A stretch of DNA of 64,000 nt from Bacteroidetes bacterium 47-18. GTDB taxonomy: Bacteria; Bacteroidota; Bacteroidia; Chitinophagales; Chitinophagaceae. The position numbers and the translations under genes were made by a program. A model generated the notes under the pieces. The model was not told where the DNA came from and did no database searches. It saw only the letters and a list, made by a program, of their open reading frames with translations. The DNA lies in assembly GCA_001897155.1 (NCBI GenBank), contig MKSF01000033.1, forward strand, positions 211,978 to 275,977, in the 5' to 3' direction. Below, in pieces: positions 26,360 through 35,302 of this stretch (within the stretch, counting starts at the first letter, position 1; the number at the start of each line of letters is the position of its first letter).

Positions 26360-28294
26360 ATGTTTAAAAAGTATCTTACAACACTCTTTTGCTGCATGGT
26401 ATGGCTGTGTGTGCCGGAAGTAAGGGCTTCCCACCTGGTAGGCGCCGATATTATCTACAAATGCCTGGGCAACAATCAATATGAGCTGACCTTCGTGCTG
26501 TACCAGGACTGCCTGACCTGGGAGCAACAGTCGGCCATCGGCCAGGACGCGCCCCTGAAATTCGGCATCTTTACCGGCTCTGATAAAAGCCTTTTCTTTC
26601 ATGAAGGCGCTATTTACGATTACACGGAAGAATCCATCGTCAGCGAATTTACCAATGAGTGTATCAACAATATCCCGGCTACCTGCCTGCAGCAGCAATC
26701 CTTCAAGACCATCGTCACGCTGCCGCCGAACAGTACCGGCTACCGCGTCATTTACCAGAGATGCTGCAGGAACCAGAACATCACCAATATCATCTTCTCA
26801 GGTAATGTAGGCGTGTCCTGCTTTGTGGATATCCCACCAAGCCCATCCGGGAATTGTGTCAATAACAGCGCGGTATTCAGGAACTTCCCTCCTCAGATCA
26901 TCTGCCTGAACAATCCTTTCCGGTATGATTTCTCCGCAGCAGACCCGGACGGCGACTCCCTTAGCTACAGGCTGTGCGATGCCTATCCCGGCGCATCACC
27001 GCAGCGTCCCATCCCCGAAGGGCACCAGATGGAAGTCCCTCAAAATCCTATTGACTATATGCCGCCCTATTCCGCCAATAATCCTGTTAACGGCAATCCC
27101 GGCATTACCATTCACCCGGTAACCGGCATACTCAGCGGCACACCTTCCGAAGACGGGCGCTATGTAGTGACCGTATGTGTGGATGAGTGGAGGAACGGCA
27201 TGGTCATCAATACCATATCCCGGGATATACAACTGACCATCACCAACTGCTCCAGGACCACCTACGCCGATATGCCAAGCTGGGGAAAGGGGGACAAGGC
27301 GGATATTTATACCATTGAATGCCACTCTAATACCGTAGCCTTCAGAAATACCAGCTATGGTGGATTCGCTTACTTATGGAAATTCGGGTATGGAAACGCC
27401 ACTTCCACGGAATTCGAGCCTACCCATACCTACCCCGATAAAGGCATCTATGAGGTTACGCTCATCGTCAACCCGGGCACTACCTGCGTGGACAGCATCA
27501 AAAAATTGGTGTATATCAATCCCTCCATGGAGGTGGATTTTACAACAGACGGCAATTTATGCCCCGGCACACCGCTGCACTTTCAATCGGTGGTATCTTC
27601 CAAGGGAGATTCCATTAAAACATATAACTGGTTCTTCGACAGGGCCGGGACACTCTCGGGCGCTCCGTCCGCCACCTTCACCTTCCCGGCTCCGGGAGGA
27701 GAAAAGCAGGTGACCCTCGTGACGGAATCCTACCTCGGGTGTGTGGACACCGTCTCCAAGATATTACCTATAGATCATATTGAGGTATATGCCGGGTCAG
27801 ACACGGTACTGGTAAAGAATTATCCCTACCGCTTCAATGGCAGGGGCGCAGAAAGCTACCGGTGGGAGCCTGAAACATACCTCAGCGATCCCTTCAGCCC
27901 CCAGCCTACGGTCACATTCCCCGATTCCGGGACCTATGTATATTACCTGCACGGCAATAATGCCTCAGGATGCGAGGATGTGGACACGATCGTGATCAGG
28001 GTGGCATTATATCCGCATATGTTCCTGCCTAACGCTTTTTCTCCCAACGGTGACGGCCTGAATGACGTCCTGAAACCGGAGATCATAGGATATGCGCTGG
28101 TCAATACTTTCGAGGTTTTTGACAGGTACGGTCAATTGGTGTACAAATCCGCCAACAATAACAATTTCGGCTGGGACGGCACCTACCTCGGCCGCCCTGC
28201 GGATGTCGGGGTATATTTTTACAGGGTCACCTATACCGATCCGTTCTCAGCAGAACGGCACGTTAAAACCGGCGATGTTACGCTGATACGGTAA
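26360..28294 (+). CDS. PKD-like, T9SS type B sorting domain-containing surface protein
   Basis: The 644-residue protein has a signal peptide (MFKKYLTTLFCCMVWLCVPEVRA) and an N-terminal SHLVGADIIYKCLGNNQYELTFVLYQDC region common in Bacteroidota adhesin-like proteins. Cadherin/PKD-like repeats follow (for example GGFAYLWKFGYGNATSTEFEPTHTYPDKGIYEVTLIVNPG). The C-terminal gliding-motility-associated sorting domain reads MFLPNAFSPNGDGLNDVLKPEIIGYALVNTFEVFDRYGQLVYKS, with NFGWDGTYLGRPADVGVYFYRVTY. It is therefore expected to be exported by the type IX system and attached to, or released from, the cell surface. It lies alone, with its own promoter. Paired Cys (TNCSRTT, ECHSN, TCVDS) suggest disulfides. 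Ligand unknown. Confidence 0.9.
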   Translation: MFKKYLTTLFCCMVWLCVPEVRASHLVGADIIYKCLGNNQYELTFVLYQDCLTWEQQSAIGQDAPLKFGIFTGSDKSLFFHEGAIYDYTEESIVSEFTNECINNIPATCLQQQSFKTIVTLPPNSTGYRVIYQRCCRNQNITNIIFSGNVGVSCFVDIPPSPSGNCVNNSAVFRNFPPQIICLNNPFRYDFSAADPDGDSLSYRLCDAYPGASPQRPIPEGHQMEVPQNPIDYMPPYSANNPVNGNPGITIHPVTGILSGTPSEDGRYVVTVCVDEWRNGMVINTISRDIQLTITNCSRTTYADMPSWGKGDKADIYTIECHSNTVAFRNTSYGGFAYLWKFGYGNATSTEFEPTHTYPDKGIYEVTLIVNPGTTCVDSIKKLVYINPSMEVDFTTDGNLCPGTPLHFQSVVSSKGDSIKTYNWFFDRAGTLSGAPSATFTFPAPGGEKQVTLVTESYLGCVDTVSKILPIDHIEVYAGSDTVLVKNYPYRFNGRGAESYRWEPETYLSDPFSPQPTVTFPDSGTYVYYLHGNNASGCEDVDTIVIRVALYPHMFLPNAFSPNGDGLNDVLKPEIIGYALVNTFEVFDRYGQLVYKSANNNNFGWDGTYLGRPADVGVYFYRVTYTDPFSAERHVKTGDVTLIR

Positions 28295-28316
28295 CCTTTA
28301 TACGTTTTACCGGCTA

Positions 28317-28510
28317 TCTATATGTAAGCAATAAAGCCATCATATGAAAGCTGTAAGGATAAGCTACAAAATATGATAGAGCGTCCTCACCTCCGTCCGG
28401 AATGACCAGGCAGGCTATAGTATTTGTAACAGCGAAAACGTTCTCTGACTCATAAAGAGCATACCTCCGGCGAAACGTATCTGTAATAACAGGTTATTTC
28501 CTGTAAGCAG
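28317..28510. repeat. Dispersed intergenic repeat, copy 1
   Basis: This copy starts GCTATCTATATGTAAGCAATA, and continues with the core CCTCACCTCCGTCCGGAATGACC (about 28386-28408) and a distal part GCGAAACGTATCTGTAATAAC ending TTATTTCCTGTAAGCAGATA. The same parts in the same order occur at 35155, 46590 and 48547. The rest of 28295-28720 holds only the promoter of the next gene. Confidence 0.65.
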
Positions 28511-28658
28511 ATATTCATTTAAGCTTTAACCTCAACAGGCCTGCGATATATTCAGTATAGACCGCGGGCCTGTGGCTTTTCCGGACCGGCGACCCGGCAA
28601 GGCAATATCTGTGCTATTAACATTTCAAACAAGCTGACGGACGTATCTTTACAATCCG

Positions 28659-28693
28659 TTGCTACCGTTATAAACGGGTAATGACTATATTTG
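28659..28693 (+). promoter_or_regulatory. Possible promoter of the hypothetical gene at 28721
   Basis: TTG (28659-28661), 24 bases, then TATATTTG (28686-28693). The -7 box is exact; spacing is slightly long. It lies 28 bases before the ATG. Confidence 0.5.
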
Positions 28694-28720
28694 TATTCTA
28701 ACCTGAAGCATAAATAAACT

Positions 28721-29275
28721 ATGACATTTCCCAGATTTAAGAAGAAAACAACCCAAAATAAAAATAAGCATACGCTCAGGCGCCTGGTCAGATGTTCTGA
28801 ACGCCATCTGAATTCGGCTTACTGCGATACCGAATCCGGCACCCCGAAAGATAATGACAAGCAGGCGGTACAACTGACACAGAAGGATATCTCCAATATA
28901 CTCATTGACATATCCATGAAAGAGCTGTACAACCAGGGCGATAAAAGAGAGCTCCGGCTGGTAGAGGATATCCTGACACCAAACAAGATAAAATTTTCAA
29001 ACGAGCAAAGCCTGGAATCCTATTGGGACATCATTACCAATTCGGGATTTGTAAAGCCGAGCATTGGCTTTGGCAACAATGGTAAGGTAAGCCTGTCCAA
29101 GGCCGGCTTCGACCTTATGAATCAATTCGGCAGCTATATGGACTTCTTAAGGGCGCAGGAGCCTCCCCGTGCAGGCAGCATACCCAATCCGCAGCTACAG
29201 CCGCCATCCAACACGCCCCCGAAAGACGCCGGCAAAGACCAGCCGGAAGAAGATGGGGATTATTATGACCAATAA
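28721..29275 (+). CDS. Hypothetical protein
   Basis: The 184-residue protein is soluble and mostly polar. Its N terminus is basic (FPRFKKKTTQNKNKHTLRRLVR). The central part (QLTQKDISNILIDISMKELYNQGDKRELRLVEDILTPNKIKFSNEQSLESYWDIITNSGFVK) looks helical and winged-helix-like. The C-terminal 40 residues are Pro-rich and disordered (PPRAGSIPNPQLQPPSNTPPKD). No family is recognised. It has its own promoter and a terminator downstream, so it is probably expressed alone. Function unknown. Confidence 0.65.
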   Translation: MTFPRFKKKTTQNKNKHTLRRLVRCSERHLNSAYCDTESGTPKDNDKQAVQLTQKDISNILIDISMKELYNQGDKRELRLVEDILTPNKIKFSNEQSLESYWDIITNSGFVKPSIGFGNNGKVSLSKAGFDLMNQFGSYMDFLRAQEPPRAGSIPNPQLQPPSNTPPKDAGKDQPEEDGDYYDQ

Positions 29276-29310
29276 GAGAGACAGCGGTGTCCGCCGCATA
29301 TAAAATGAAC

Positions 29311-29341
29311 AAAAGACCGGGAGATATGCTCCTGGTCTTTT
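29311..29341. terminator. Bidirectional terminator
   Basis: The stem of 13 pairs (one G-T) has arms AAAAGACCGGGAG (29311-29323) and CTCCTGGTCTTTT (29329-29341) with a 5-base loop. It lies between two convergent genes (ends 29275 and 29374). A- and T-runs at both ends suit both directions. Confidence 0.88.
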
Positions 29342-29373
29342 AATGTATAGCTTAAGTCCTGATAGCTCAGCAA

Positions 29374-29814
29374 CTATCTTTTCCGCATATGATAATACAT
29401 CTGGTCCCTGGGCCTGGCAGCAGGCTCATAAACCCGGAGCTTCTCCCTGGTCAGCCTGTGAATTTCCCAGGTGTACATATACTGGTTGTCTGCTGTATCT
29501 CTTATAGCTATATTCAGCAGGGTCACCATGTTCCCGGAATCATTCACCTCGCTCAGGGTCCAGTTGCCGGTCAGGTCCTCTTCCGTTTCATTATTATGCC
29601 ATGTGATATGCCCGTTTTCATAGAAGGTAACGGCATACATCTTCCACCTGTGGATAACGCTCTGCCTGCCGGTCCATGGACCTTTAAGCACTTCGTCAAA
29701 CACCCAAGTGCCCGCCAGCTTTTCCTCCTTCCTGTCCAGTCGGTATTTGGTACAGGAGAACAGGCAGCACGACAAGATAATCCCCAGACAGGTAAAAAAA
29801 ATTCTCTGTTTCAT
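29374..29814 (-). CDS. Putative lipoprotein of unknown function
   Basis: The 146-residue protein begins MKQRIFFTCLGIILSCCLFSC, a lipoprotein signal with lipobox LFSC (Cys21). The mature part, LAGTWVFDEVLKGPW ... YENGHITWHNNETEEDLTGNWTLSEV ... LTREKLRVYEP, has the strand pattern of small lipocalin-like domains. An ATG 24 bases upstream (29838) would only lengthen the signal peptide; the shorter start is preferred. It follows rodA on the same strand with about 105 bases between, so co-transcription is possible. Function unknown. Confidence 0.65.
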   Translation of the reverse strand: MKQRIFFTCLGIILSCCLFSCTKYRLDRKEEKLAGTWVFDEVLKGPWTGRQSVIHRWKMYAVTFYENGHITWHNNETEEDLTGNWTLSEVNDSGNMVTLLNIAIRDTADNQYMYTWEIHRLTREKLRVYEPAARPRDQMYYHMRKR

Positions 29815-29918
29815 ACGCTGATCCGATTTGAGCATCATAATATTTTCTTTAAGATGCCCTGATGATAAAGATACGGCATTTCCCGGATATATACATCCCG
29901 GGCTGCCGCGCCGGCCGC

Positions 29919-31229
29919 TCATCGCAGCAATACATGCCTGTCCGCATCCAGCCGCAGCAATATAAAGATGAATATGCTGAACGACAGCAGGGAAGTGCCG
30001 CCATAGCTCAGCATCGGCAGCGTGATACCGATCACGGGCGCCAGTCCCATGGTCATAGAGAGGTTAATGGCAAAGTGGAAGAACAGCACGGAAGCCACAC
30101 AATAGGCGTATATCCTGCTGAAGCCGGACCGCTGCCGCTCCGCCAGGTGTATGATCCGCAGCATCAGCGCCAGGTACAGCAGCACCAGCACGGAGCTGCC
30201 TATGAACCCGAACTGCTCTCCTATCCCGCAGAAGATAAAATCCGTATGCTGCTCCGGTACGTAGGAATACTTGGTCTGGGTACCATTTAAGATACCCTTG
30301 CCTATAAAGCCGCCCGACCCGATGGCTATCTTGCTCTGTCGCACATTATAATCCGCATCCTTCTTGGCTTTCCGGCCCGGTCTCTGGAATTCCTGAGGCA
30401 CATCCTGGCCCAGCATGGAATAGATCCTTTCCACCTGGTAAGGCTGCATGACCTTTGTAAAAACGTAAGGCACCAGCACATTGCTGAACAGCACGGAAAA
30501 CAGCCAGCCGCCGATCACGAATATCAATACGATACGCTGCCGTATGATAGTCCGCCTGTACAGCAGACCGACCAGTATAAATACAACGGTGATGATGATA
30601 AACAACGGCAACTGCTCGACCAGCAGGGTACCCAGCACCAGCCCGACCATAGAAAAAGCCAGCACCAGGATGATATTAGGCAGCCCTTCCCGGTACATCG
30701 GCAAAAAGAACGCGAAGTACACCAGCGCCAGTCCCGTTTCATTCTGCAGGATAATGAGCATACAGGGCAGCAGCACAAGGGCAGCAGCTATCAGCCGGTC
30801 CTTCAGCGTGTCAAACTTCGTATCGCCTGCAGAAAGAAAGCGGCTTAAAGCCAAAGCCGTGAATATCTTACAGATTTCCCCCGGCTGGAAAGTGAAGCTG
30901 CCGAATTTAATAAAGCTGTGCGACCCCTTCACTTCCGAAGCGAAGACAAACGTCAGCAGCAGGAGCACAATGCCCAGCAGGTAGCTGAAATAAGACACCG
31001 CGTAAAAGAACTTGCTGTCCGTAAAGATGATGATCATACCCAGGAACAGGGAAATGCCCAGCCAGGTAAGCTGCTTCATATGGCTCTTGGTGGCATCGAA
31101 GAACGGATCGCTGAAGCTGCTGTATTCCGAAGTGTACACAGCCATCACACCGATCAGTACGATGAAAATATACAGGAAAAAGGTAGTCCAGTCCAACCTG
31201 CTGCCCAATGATTTTCTGGCTAAACTCAT
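29919..31229 (-). CDS. rodA: Rod shape-determining protein RodA (SEDS peptidoglycan glycosyltransferase)
   Basis: RodA polymerises lipid II into glycan strands with its partner PBP2 in the elongation machinery. The 436-residue membrane protein has about ten helices. Family blocks are KFGSFTFQPGEICKIFTALALSRFLS, LPCMLIILQNETGLALVYFAFF, the long extracytoplasmic loop GRKAKKDADYNVRQSKIAIGSGGFIGKGILNGTQTKYSYVPEQHTDFIFCGIGEQFGF, and GLAPVIGITLPMLSYGGTSLLS. Length is typical for RodA of this phylum. It lies 17 bases downstream of mrdA, the classic pair. Confidence 0.95.
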   Translation of the reverse strand: MSLARKSLGSRLDWTTFFLYIFIVLIGVMAVYTSEYSSFSDPFFDATKSHMKQLTWLGISLFLGMIIIFTDSKFFYAVSYFSYLLGIVLLLLTFVFASEVKGSHSFIKFGSFTFQPGEICKIFTALALSRFLSAGDTKFDTLKDRLIAAALVLLPCMLIILQNETGLALVYFAFFLPMYREGLPNIILVLAFSMVGLVLGTLLVEQLPLFIIITVVFILVGLLYRRTIIRQRIVLIFVIGGWLFSVLFSNVLVPYVFTKVMQPYQVERIYSMLGQDVPQEFQRPGRKAKKDADYNVRQSKIAIGSGGFIGKGILNGTQTKYSYVPEQHTDFIFCGIGEQFGFIGSSVLVLLYLALMLRIIHLAERQRSGFSRIYAYCVASVLFFHFAINLSMTMGLAPVIGITLPMLSYGGTSLLSFSIFIFILLRLDADRHVLLR

Positions 31230-31246
31230 ATATATCTTTAATTTTT

Positions 31247-33310
31247 TTAGTCTAAATATTCAGGTCGTTTCAGGTCGTAATATTTCTTACGGGTATCCAG
31301 GTGGTAATACTTATTCAGGATCCTTTCCACTATCACGGTATCCTGCACCCTTCTCATACTGTCCCTGGTGCGCTGGTCCGCCGTTCTCAGCAGGTCTCTT
31401 ATCCTGTCCCTGACACGGTTCAGGGAATCGATCGTATAGATATATTTCTTGATGGTGTTCCCGTTCACCATACGGTCTTCCAGCGGCTTTCTCTTCACGG
31501 TATCCGTCAGGTATTTTTCCATCAGCAGGCTGGCTACCGGACCGGCCCAGGTGGCGCCGTAACCGGAGTTCTGCACGATCACCGCTATCGCTATCTTGGG
31601 ATCATCCGCCGGGGCAAAGCATACGAACACGGAATGGTTATCCAGCTTTACCCGCTGCCCGTGTATGCTGGCATAGTTCTCGGCCGTTCCTGTTTTTGAA
31701 GCCACGTTAAAGCCATCCAGCTTCGCCACTCTTCCCGTGCCGCTTACTGTCACATCTACCATCCCGTTGATAATAGCGTCATAGGCCTCTTTGGAAACAT
31801 GCGTCAGGGCGTCGATGCGCTGGTTGTATTTTTTCAGCATCTCATGATCCTTATCACCGCCGATACTTTTCACAAAGTGAGGAATATAGTAATACCCCCG
31901 GTTGGCGATCATACACATCGCGTTCGCCATCTGGATCGGGGTCACCGTAACCTCTCCCTGCCCCATTCCCATGAATGTAAGCTGGCAACTGTTCCAGTGA
32001 TTGTTATACAGCTTATTGAAAAAGACGGAATCAGGGATTATGCCGGGATATTCACCGGTAATATCGATGCCCAGCGTCACTCCGAACCCGAAGGTATTCA
32101 TATAATCGTGCCAGTGCTGCAGGCCGTTCTTGACATTCCCGAACTGCTTGGCGTCCACGATCAGCCGCTGAAGGTGACAGAAATAGGAGTTGCAGGAATT
32201 GGCCAGCGCCACCCTCATATTGGCGGCGTGCCCTGCATTGCTGTGCGTACAGCCTATCCTTTTACCACACTGGTAATAGCCCCCGGCACATCCCAGTCCG
32301 AAAGCCGGTGTGATCACCCCGAGATCAAGCGCTACCAGACCCGTAATGGGCTTGAAGGTGGACCCCGGAGGATAGGTGGCCTGCGTGGCCTTGTTAAACA
32401 AAGGACGCGTATACTCCTGGTACAGCTTGCTGTAATTCCTGGACAGGTCGGCGCCGGTCAGCAGGTTGGGATCATAGGAAGGTGAAGATACCATGGTAAG
32501 TATGCCGCCGGTCTTGGGATCTATCGCCACCACGCTGCCTATCTTTCCCTGCATGAGCTTCTCCCCGTATGCCTGCAGCTCCGCGTCCAGGTACAATTCC
32601 AGTGTTTTTCCCGCGATGGCAGGCGTGTCCAGCTGGCCGTTCCTGTAAGGGTCCTGCGGCCGGTTATAAACGTCCCGCACCCAGTATTCAATGCCTCTCT
32701 GGCCTCTCAGCACTTCCTCGTACACGCCTTCCAGGCCGTTGATGCCCACATAATCGCCCTGCCGGTACGATGCGTAGCGCTCCATCTCCAGGCGGGCCGG
32801 GGAAATTTCATTGACATACCCGAAGATATGACCGCCTATACCCATAGGATACCGCCTCTGGGTGCGCTGGATAATTTCAAAGCCGTTAAAAAGGTAGAGA
32901 TTCTCCTGGATACGGGTATTCTGCTCAGGACTGAGGGAAGCGATGAACACGCTCGGTCTCCTGTCGCCGTTCTTTTTGATGATCTTGGCAATCGATTTGA
33001 TAAAATCATCCTCGGTCATATTCATCACCCTGCAGAAAAGCGCCGTGTCCAGGTCCTTTAATTTATTGGGTGTGACCTGCAGGTCATAAGCGATATCATT
33101 GATAAGCAGGTTGCGGCCTTTCCTGTCCAGCATTTCTCCCCTGGCCGGATACACGATCTTCTTATATATAGCCTGGTCATCCGCAAGTATCTTGTACTTA
33201 TCATCCATTATCTGCAGTGTAAACAGCCTCACAATGATCACGAGTGCCATGACCACAAACAAAGCCCTGACCAGTATGGATCTAGGATGTATATTGGTAT
33301 TTTCCGCCAT
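31247..33310 (-). CDS. mrdA: Penicillin-binding protein 2 (peptidoglycan D,D-transpeptidase)
   Basis: This is the elongasome transpeptidase that cross-links peptidoglycan. The 687-residue protein has one N-terminal membrane helix (about residues 11-34). The PBP-dimer domain includes PARGEMLDRKGRNLL. The transpeptidase domain has the catalytic SxxK (Ser317-Thr-Phe-Lys320 in YPPGSTFKPITG), an SxN (NSCN region SNAG/ANSCNSYF) and KTGTAEN. A C-terminal extension of about 75 residues is basic and Arg/Asp-rich (NRVRDRIRDLLRTADQRTRDSMRRVQD), probably helical. mreBCD genes are not immediately upstream; the 5' neighbour hflX is divergent. Confidence 0.95.
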   Translation of the reverse strand: MAENTNIHPRSILVRALFVVMALVIIVRLFTLQIMDDKYKILADDQAIYKKIVYPARGEMLDRKGRNLLINDIAYDLQVTPNKLKDLDTALFCRVMNMTEDDFIKSIAKIIKKNGDRRPSVFIASLSPEQNTRIQENLYLFNGFEIIQRTQRRYPMGIGGHIFGYVNEISPARLEMERYASYRQGDYVGINGLEGVYEEVLRGQRGIEYWVRDVYNRPQDPYRNGQLDTPAIAGKTLELYLDAELQAYGEKLMQGKIGSVVAIDPKTGGILTMVSSPSYDPNLLTGADLSRNYSKLYQEYTRPLFNKATQATYPPGSTFKPITGLVALDLGVITPAFGLGCAGGYYQCGKRIGCTHSNAGHAANMRVALANSCNSYFCHLQRLIVDAKQFGNVKNGLQHWHDYMNTFGFGVTLGIDITGEYPGIIPDSVFFNKLYNNHWNSCQLTFMGMGQGEVTVTPIQMANAMCMIANRGYYYIPHFVKSIGGDKDHEMLKKYNQRIDALTHVSKEAYDAIINGMVDVTVSGTGRVAKLDGFNVASKTGTAENYASIHGQRVKLDNHSVFVCFAPADDPKIAIAVIVQNSGYGATWAGPVASLLMEKYLTDTVKRKPLEDRMVNGNTIKKYIYTIDSLNRVRDRIRDLLRTADQRTRDSMRRVQDTVIVERILNKYYHLDTRKKYYDLKRPEYLD

Positions 33311-33338
33311 TATTCTCTATGCTTAAAACTATCAGCAG

Positions 33339-33346
33339 CAAAGATA
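33339..33346 (-). promoter_or_regulatory. Possible mrdA-rodA promoter
   Basis: TATCTTTG on the minus strand (33339-33346), 29 bases before the mrdA ATG. No TTG at the standard distance. Confidence 0.45.
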
Positions 33347-33505
33347 TTTGTTATTTATACAATAGCATAGGCAGGTTGTGAAAATTCTATCAAAAAAATA
33401 AAAATATCATTCCGCCTTACCGGACTCCCCGTCCGGCTGCCCTGCCCGTAAATATGAACGGCCCTTAAGGATATAATAAAATTCAGGAAATAGCCGAATT
33501 AAATT

Positions 33506-33513
33506 TAATTTTG
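33506..33513 (+). promoter_or_regulatory. Possible hflX promoter
   Basis: TAATTTTG (33506-33513) matches the -7 box, 20 bases before the hflX ATG. No clear upstream box. Confidence 0.4.
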
Positions 33514-33533
33514 TAGCTATATAGTAATAGTAC

Positions 33534-34721
33534 ATGATAGAAAACAAAAATATAATTCAGAAGGATGTCAGGGCCGTATTGGTAGGATTGATACAGAAAA
33601 ACCAGACAGAGACCCAATTGATGGAATTCCTGGACGAGCTGTCCTTCCTGGCGCTCACTGCGGGAGCCATCACCGAAAAGATATTTTTCCAGAAGCTCCC
33701 GCATCCCGATAAGCGTACCTATGTCGGTAAGGGTAAGCTGGAAGAGATCACGACTTATTGCAAGATCCACCAGATAGAGCTTATTATTTTTGATGATGAG
33801 CTCAGCGGCTCCCAGCTAAGCAATATAGAAAAGGAAACCGGCGTCAAAACGATCGACCGTTCCGACCTGATACTGGACATCTTTGCCAGGAGGGCCAAAA
33901 CGGCGCAGGCCAAAACACAGGTAGAGCTCGCGCAATACCAGTACATACTTCCCCGCCTCCGGGGTATGTGGACCCACCTGGAACGCCAGGGTGGCGGGAT
34001 AGGCAGCAGGGGACCGGGAGAAACGGAGATAGAAACGGACCGGAGGATCGTAAAGGATAAAATTTCCCTGCTCCGGAAACGACTCGCGGAAATAGATAAG
34101 CAGGCCACCACACAACGTAAGGAGCGCGGAGAATTCATACGCGCCTCGCTGGTGGGCTATACCAACGTAGGTAAAAGCTCTATCATGCGCATCCTCAGCA
34201 AGGCGGATGTCTTCGCGGAGGATAAGCTGTTCGCCACGCTGGATACCACTACCCGGAAAGTAGTGTTCGACAGAACACCTTTCCTGCTGAGCGATACCGT
34301 TGGTTTTATCAGGAAGCTGCCGCATCACCTGGTGGAAAGCTTTAAAAGCACCCTGGATGAGGTCAGGGAAGCCGATATCCTCCTGCACGTCATAGACATT
34401 TCCCATCCGCAGTACGAGGACCAGATAGCAGTGGTAAACAAGACGCTGCAGGAGCTGGACGCTTTTGATAAGCCTACGCTGCTGATATTTAATAAAATGG
34501 ATAAATATATCGAGCAGACATTTGACGAATGGCTGGACGAGGGCACCAGAAAAGACCTGCTGAACCAGCTCTACCGCAAATGGGATAACCTGACCCATGG
34601 CAATGCCATATTCATTTCCGCTACCGAGAAAATGAACATAGAAAGGTTCCGGGAAGAGCTGCTGGACAGGATCAGGAAGCTGTATGAAGAGCGTTATCCT
34701 TACCTTACCAATTTCTATTAA
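33534..34721 (+). CDS. hflX: GTPase HflX
   Basis: HflX is a ribosome-associated GTPase that splits stalled or heat-damaged ribosomes. The 395-residue protein has the HflX N-terminal domain (KRTYVGKGKLEEI ... IFDDELSGSQLSNIEKETGVKTIDRSDLILDIFARRAKTAQAKTQVELAQYQYILPRL). The family linker GGGIGSRGPGETEIETDRR follows. The G domain has SLVGYTNVGKSSIM (P-loop), DTVGFIRKLPHHLVESFKSTL and NKMD (in FNKMDKY). Length is typical. It stands alone between mrdA (divergent) and the cold-shock gene. Confidence 0.96.
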   Translation: MIENKNIIQKDVRAVLVGLIQKNQTETQLMEFLDELSFLALTAGAITEKIFFQKLPHPDKRTYVGKGKLEEITTYCKIHQIELIIFDDELSGSQLSNIEKETGVKTIDRSDLILDIFARRAKTAQAKTQVELAQYQYILPRLRGMWTHLERQGGGIGSRGPGETEIETDRRIVKDKISLLRKRLAEIDKQATTQRKERGEFIRASLVGYTNVGKSSIMRILSKADVFAEDKLFATLDTTTRKVVFDRTPFLLSDTVGFIRKLPHHLVESFKSTLDEVREADILLHVIDISHPQYEDQIAVVNKTLQELDAFDKPTLLIFNKMDKYIEQTFDEWLDEGTRKDLLNQLYRKWDNLTHGNAIFISATEKMNIERFREELLDRIRKLYEERYPYLTNFY

Positions 34722-34777
34722 CCGGGAAATAAAAATAATAAAACAGACAAATTATAATATTTTCAAACTAAAAACAT

Positions 34778-34785
34778 TATCTTTG
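34778..34785 (+). promoter_or_regulatory. Cold-shock gene promoter
   Basis: TATCTTTG (34778-34785) is an exact -7 box, 29 bases before the GTG start, so the leader is short. No convincing -33 element. Confidence 0.5.
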
Positions 34786-34814
34786 GTTTTTATAATATCA
34801 TAATTTTTATTACA

Positions 34815-35021
34815 GTGCAAGCAGAAAAATTACAAGGAACCGTAAAGTTCTTTAACTCAGAAAAAGGTTTTGGTTTCATCAAAAACGCAAACGGTGGTGA
34901 AGACATTTTTGTACACGCTACAGGTTTGGTGGACGAAGTCAAAGAAAACGACGAAGTTGAATTTGAATTACAACAAGGTCGTAAAGGTATGAATGCCGTG
35001 AATGTTACATTAGTCAAATAA
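34815..35021 (+). CDS. Cold-shock domain protein (CspA family)
   Basis: This is a 68-residue single-stranded nucleic acid binding protein. The RNP1-type KGFGFIKN and RNP2-type EDIFVHAT motifs, in GTVKFFNSEKGFGFIKN ... EDIFVHATGLVDEVKENDEVEFELQQGRKGMNAVNVTLV, are complete. Translation must start at GTG: no in-frame ATG precedes the domain, and an A/T-rich segment is upstream. It is monocistronic, with promoter and terminator. The gene is less GC-rich than its neighbours, typical of highly expressed small genes here. Confidence 0.94.
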   Translation: MQAEKLQGTVKFFNSEKGFGFIKNANGGEDIFVHATGLVDEVKENDEVEFELQQGRKGMNAVNVTLVK

Positions 35022-35051
35022 GTATATATTACACATCATATTCTCCTTACG

Positions 35052-35080
35052 CAACAGGCTGCCCGTCCGGCAGCCTGTTG
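35052..35080 (+). terminator. Terminator of the cold-shock gene
   Basis: A perfect 12 bp stem has arms CAACAGGCTGCC (35052-35063) and GGCAGCCTGTTG (35069-35080) with a 5-base loop. It starts 30 bases after the stop codon. Confidence 0.88.
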
Positions 35081-35154
35081 TGGTTTATGTATATGCGCTC
35101 TCTCTAGTTGTGCAGCCCGGCGCAGGCAGATGATATGCTATAAGATGCTGCCAA

Positions 35155-35297
35155 TTATTATAAGAGAGACCTCACATCCGTTCGGAAAGACCTGAATGTT
35201 CCGGTATCATGTATAACAAAATGGCTCTGCCCCATAGAGAAGGCATTGCCCCGCGAAGCGTAGCTGTAATAAGTAGGTATTTATTACAAGCAGGCAG
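35155..35297. repeat. Dispersed intergenic repeat, copy 2
   Basis: The core CCTCACATCCGTTCGGAAAGACC (about 35170-35192) is followed by GCATTGCCCCGCGAAGCGTAG and GTAATAAGTAGGTATTTATTACA, in the same order as in the copies at 28317, 46590 and 48547. It is more diverged than those two. It fills the gap between the cold-shock terminator and the hydrolase gene. Confidence 0.55.
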
Positions 35298-35302
35298 GCA
35301 CT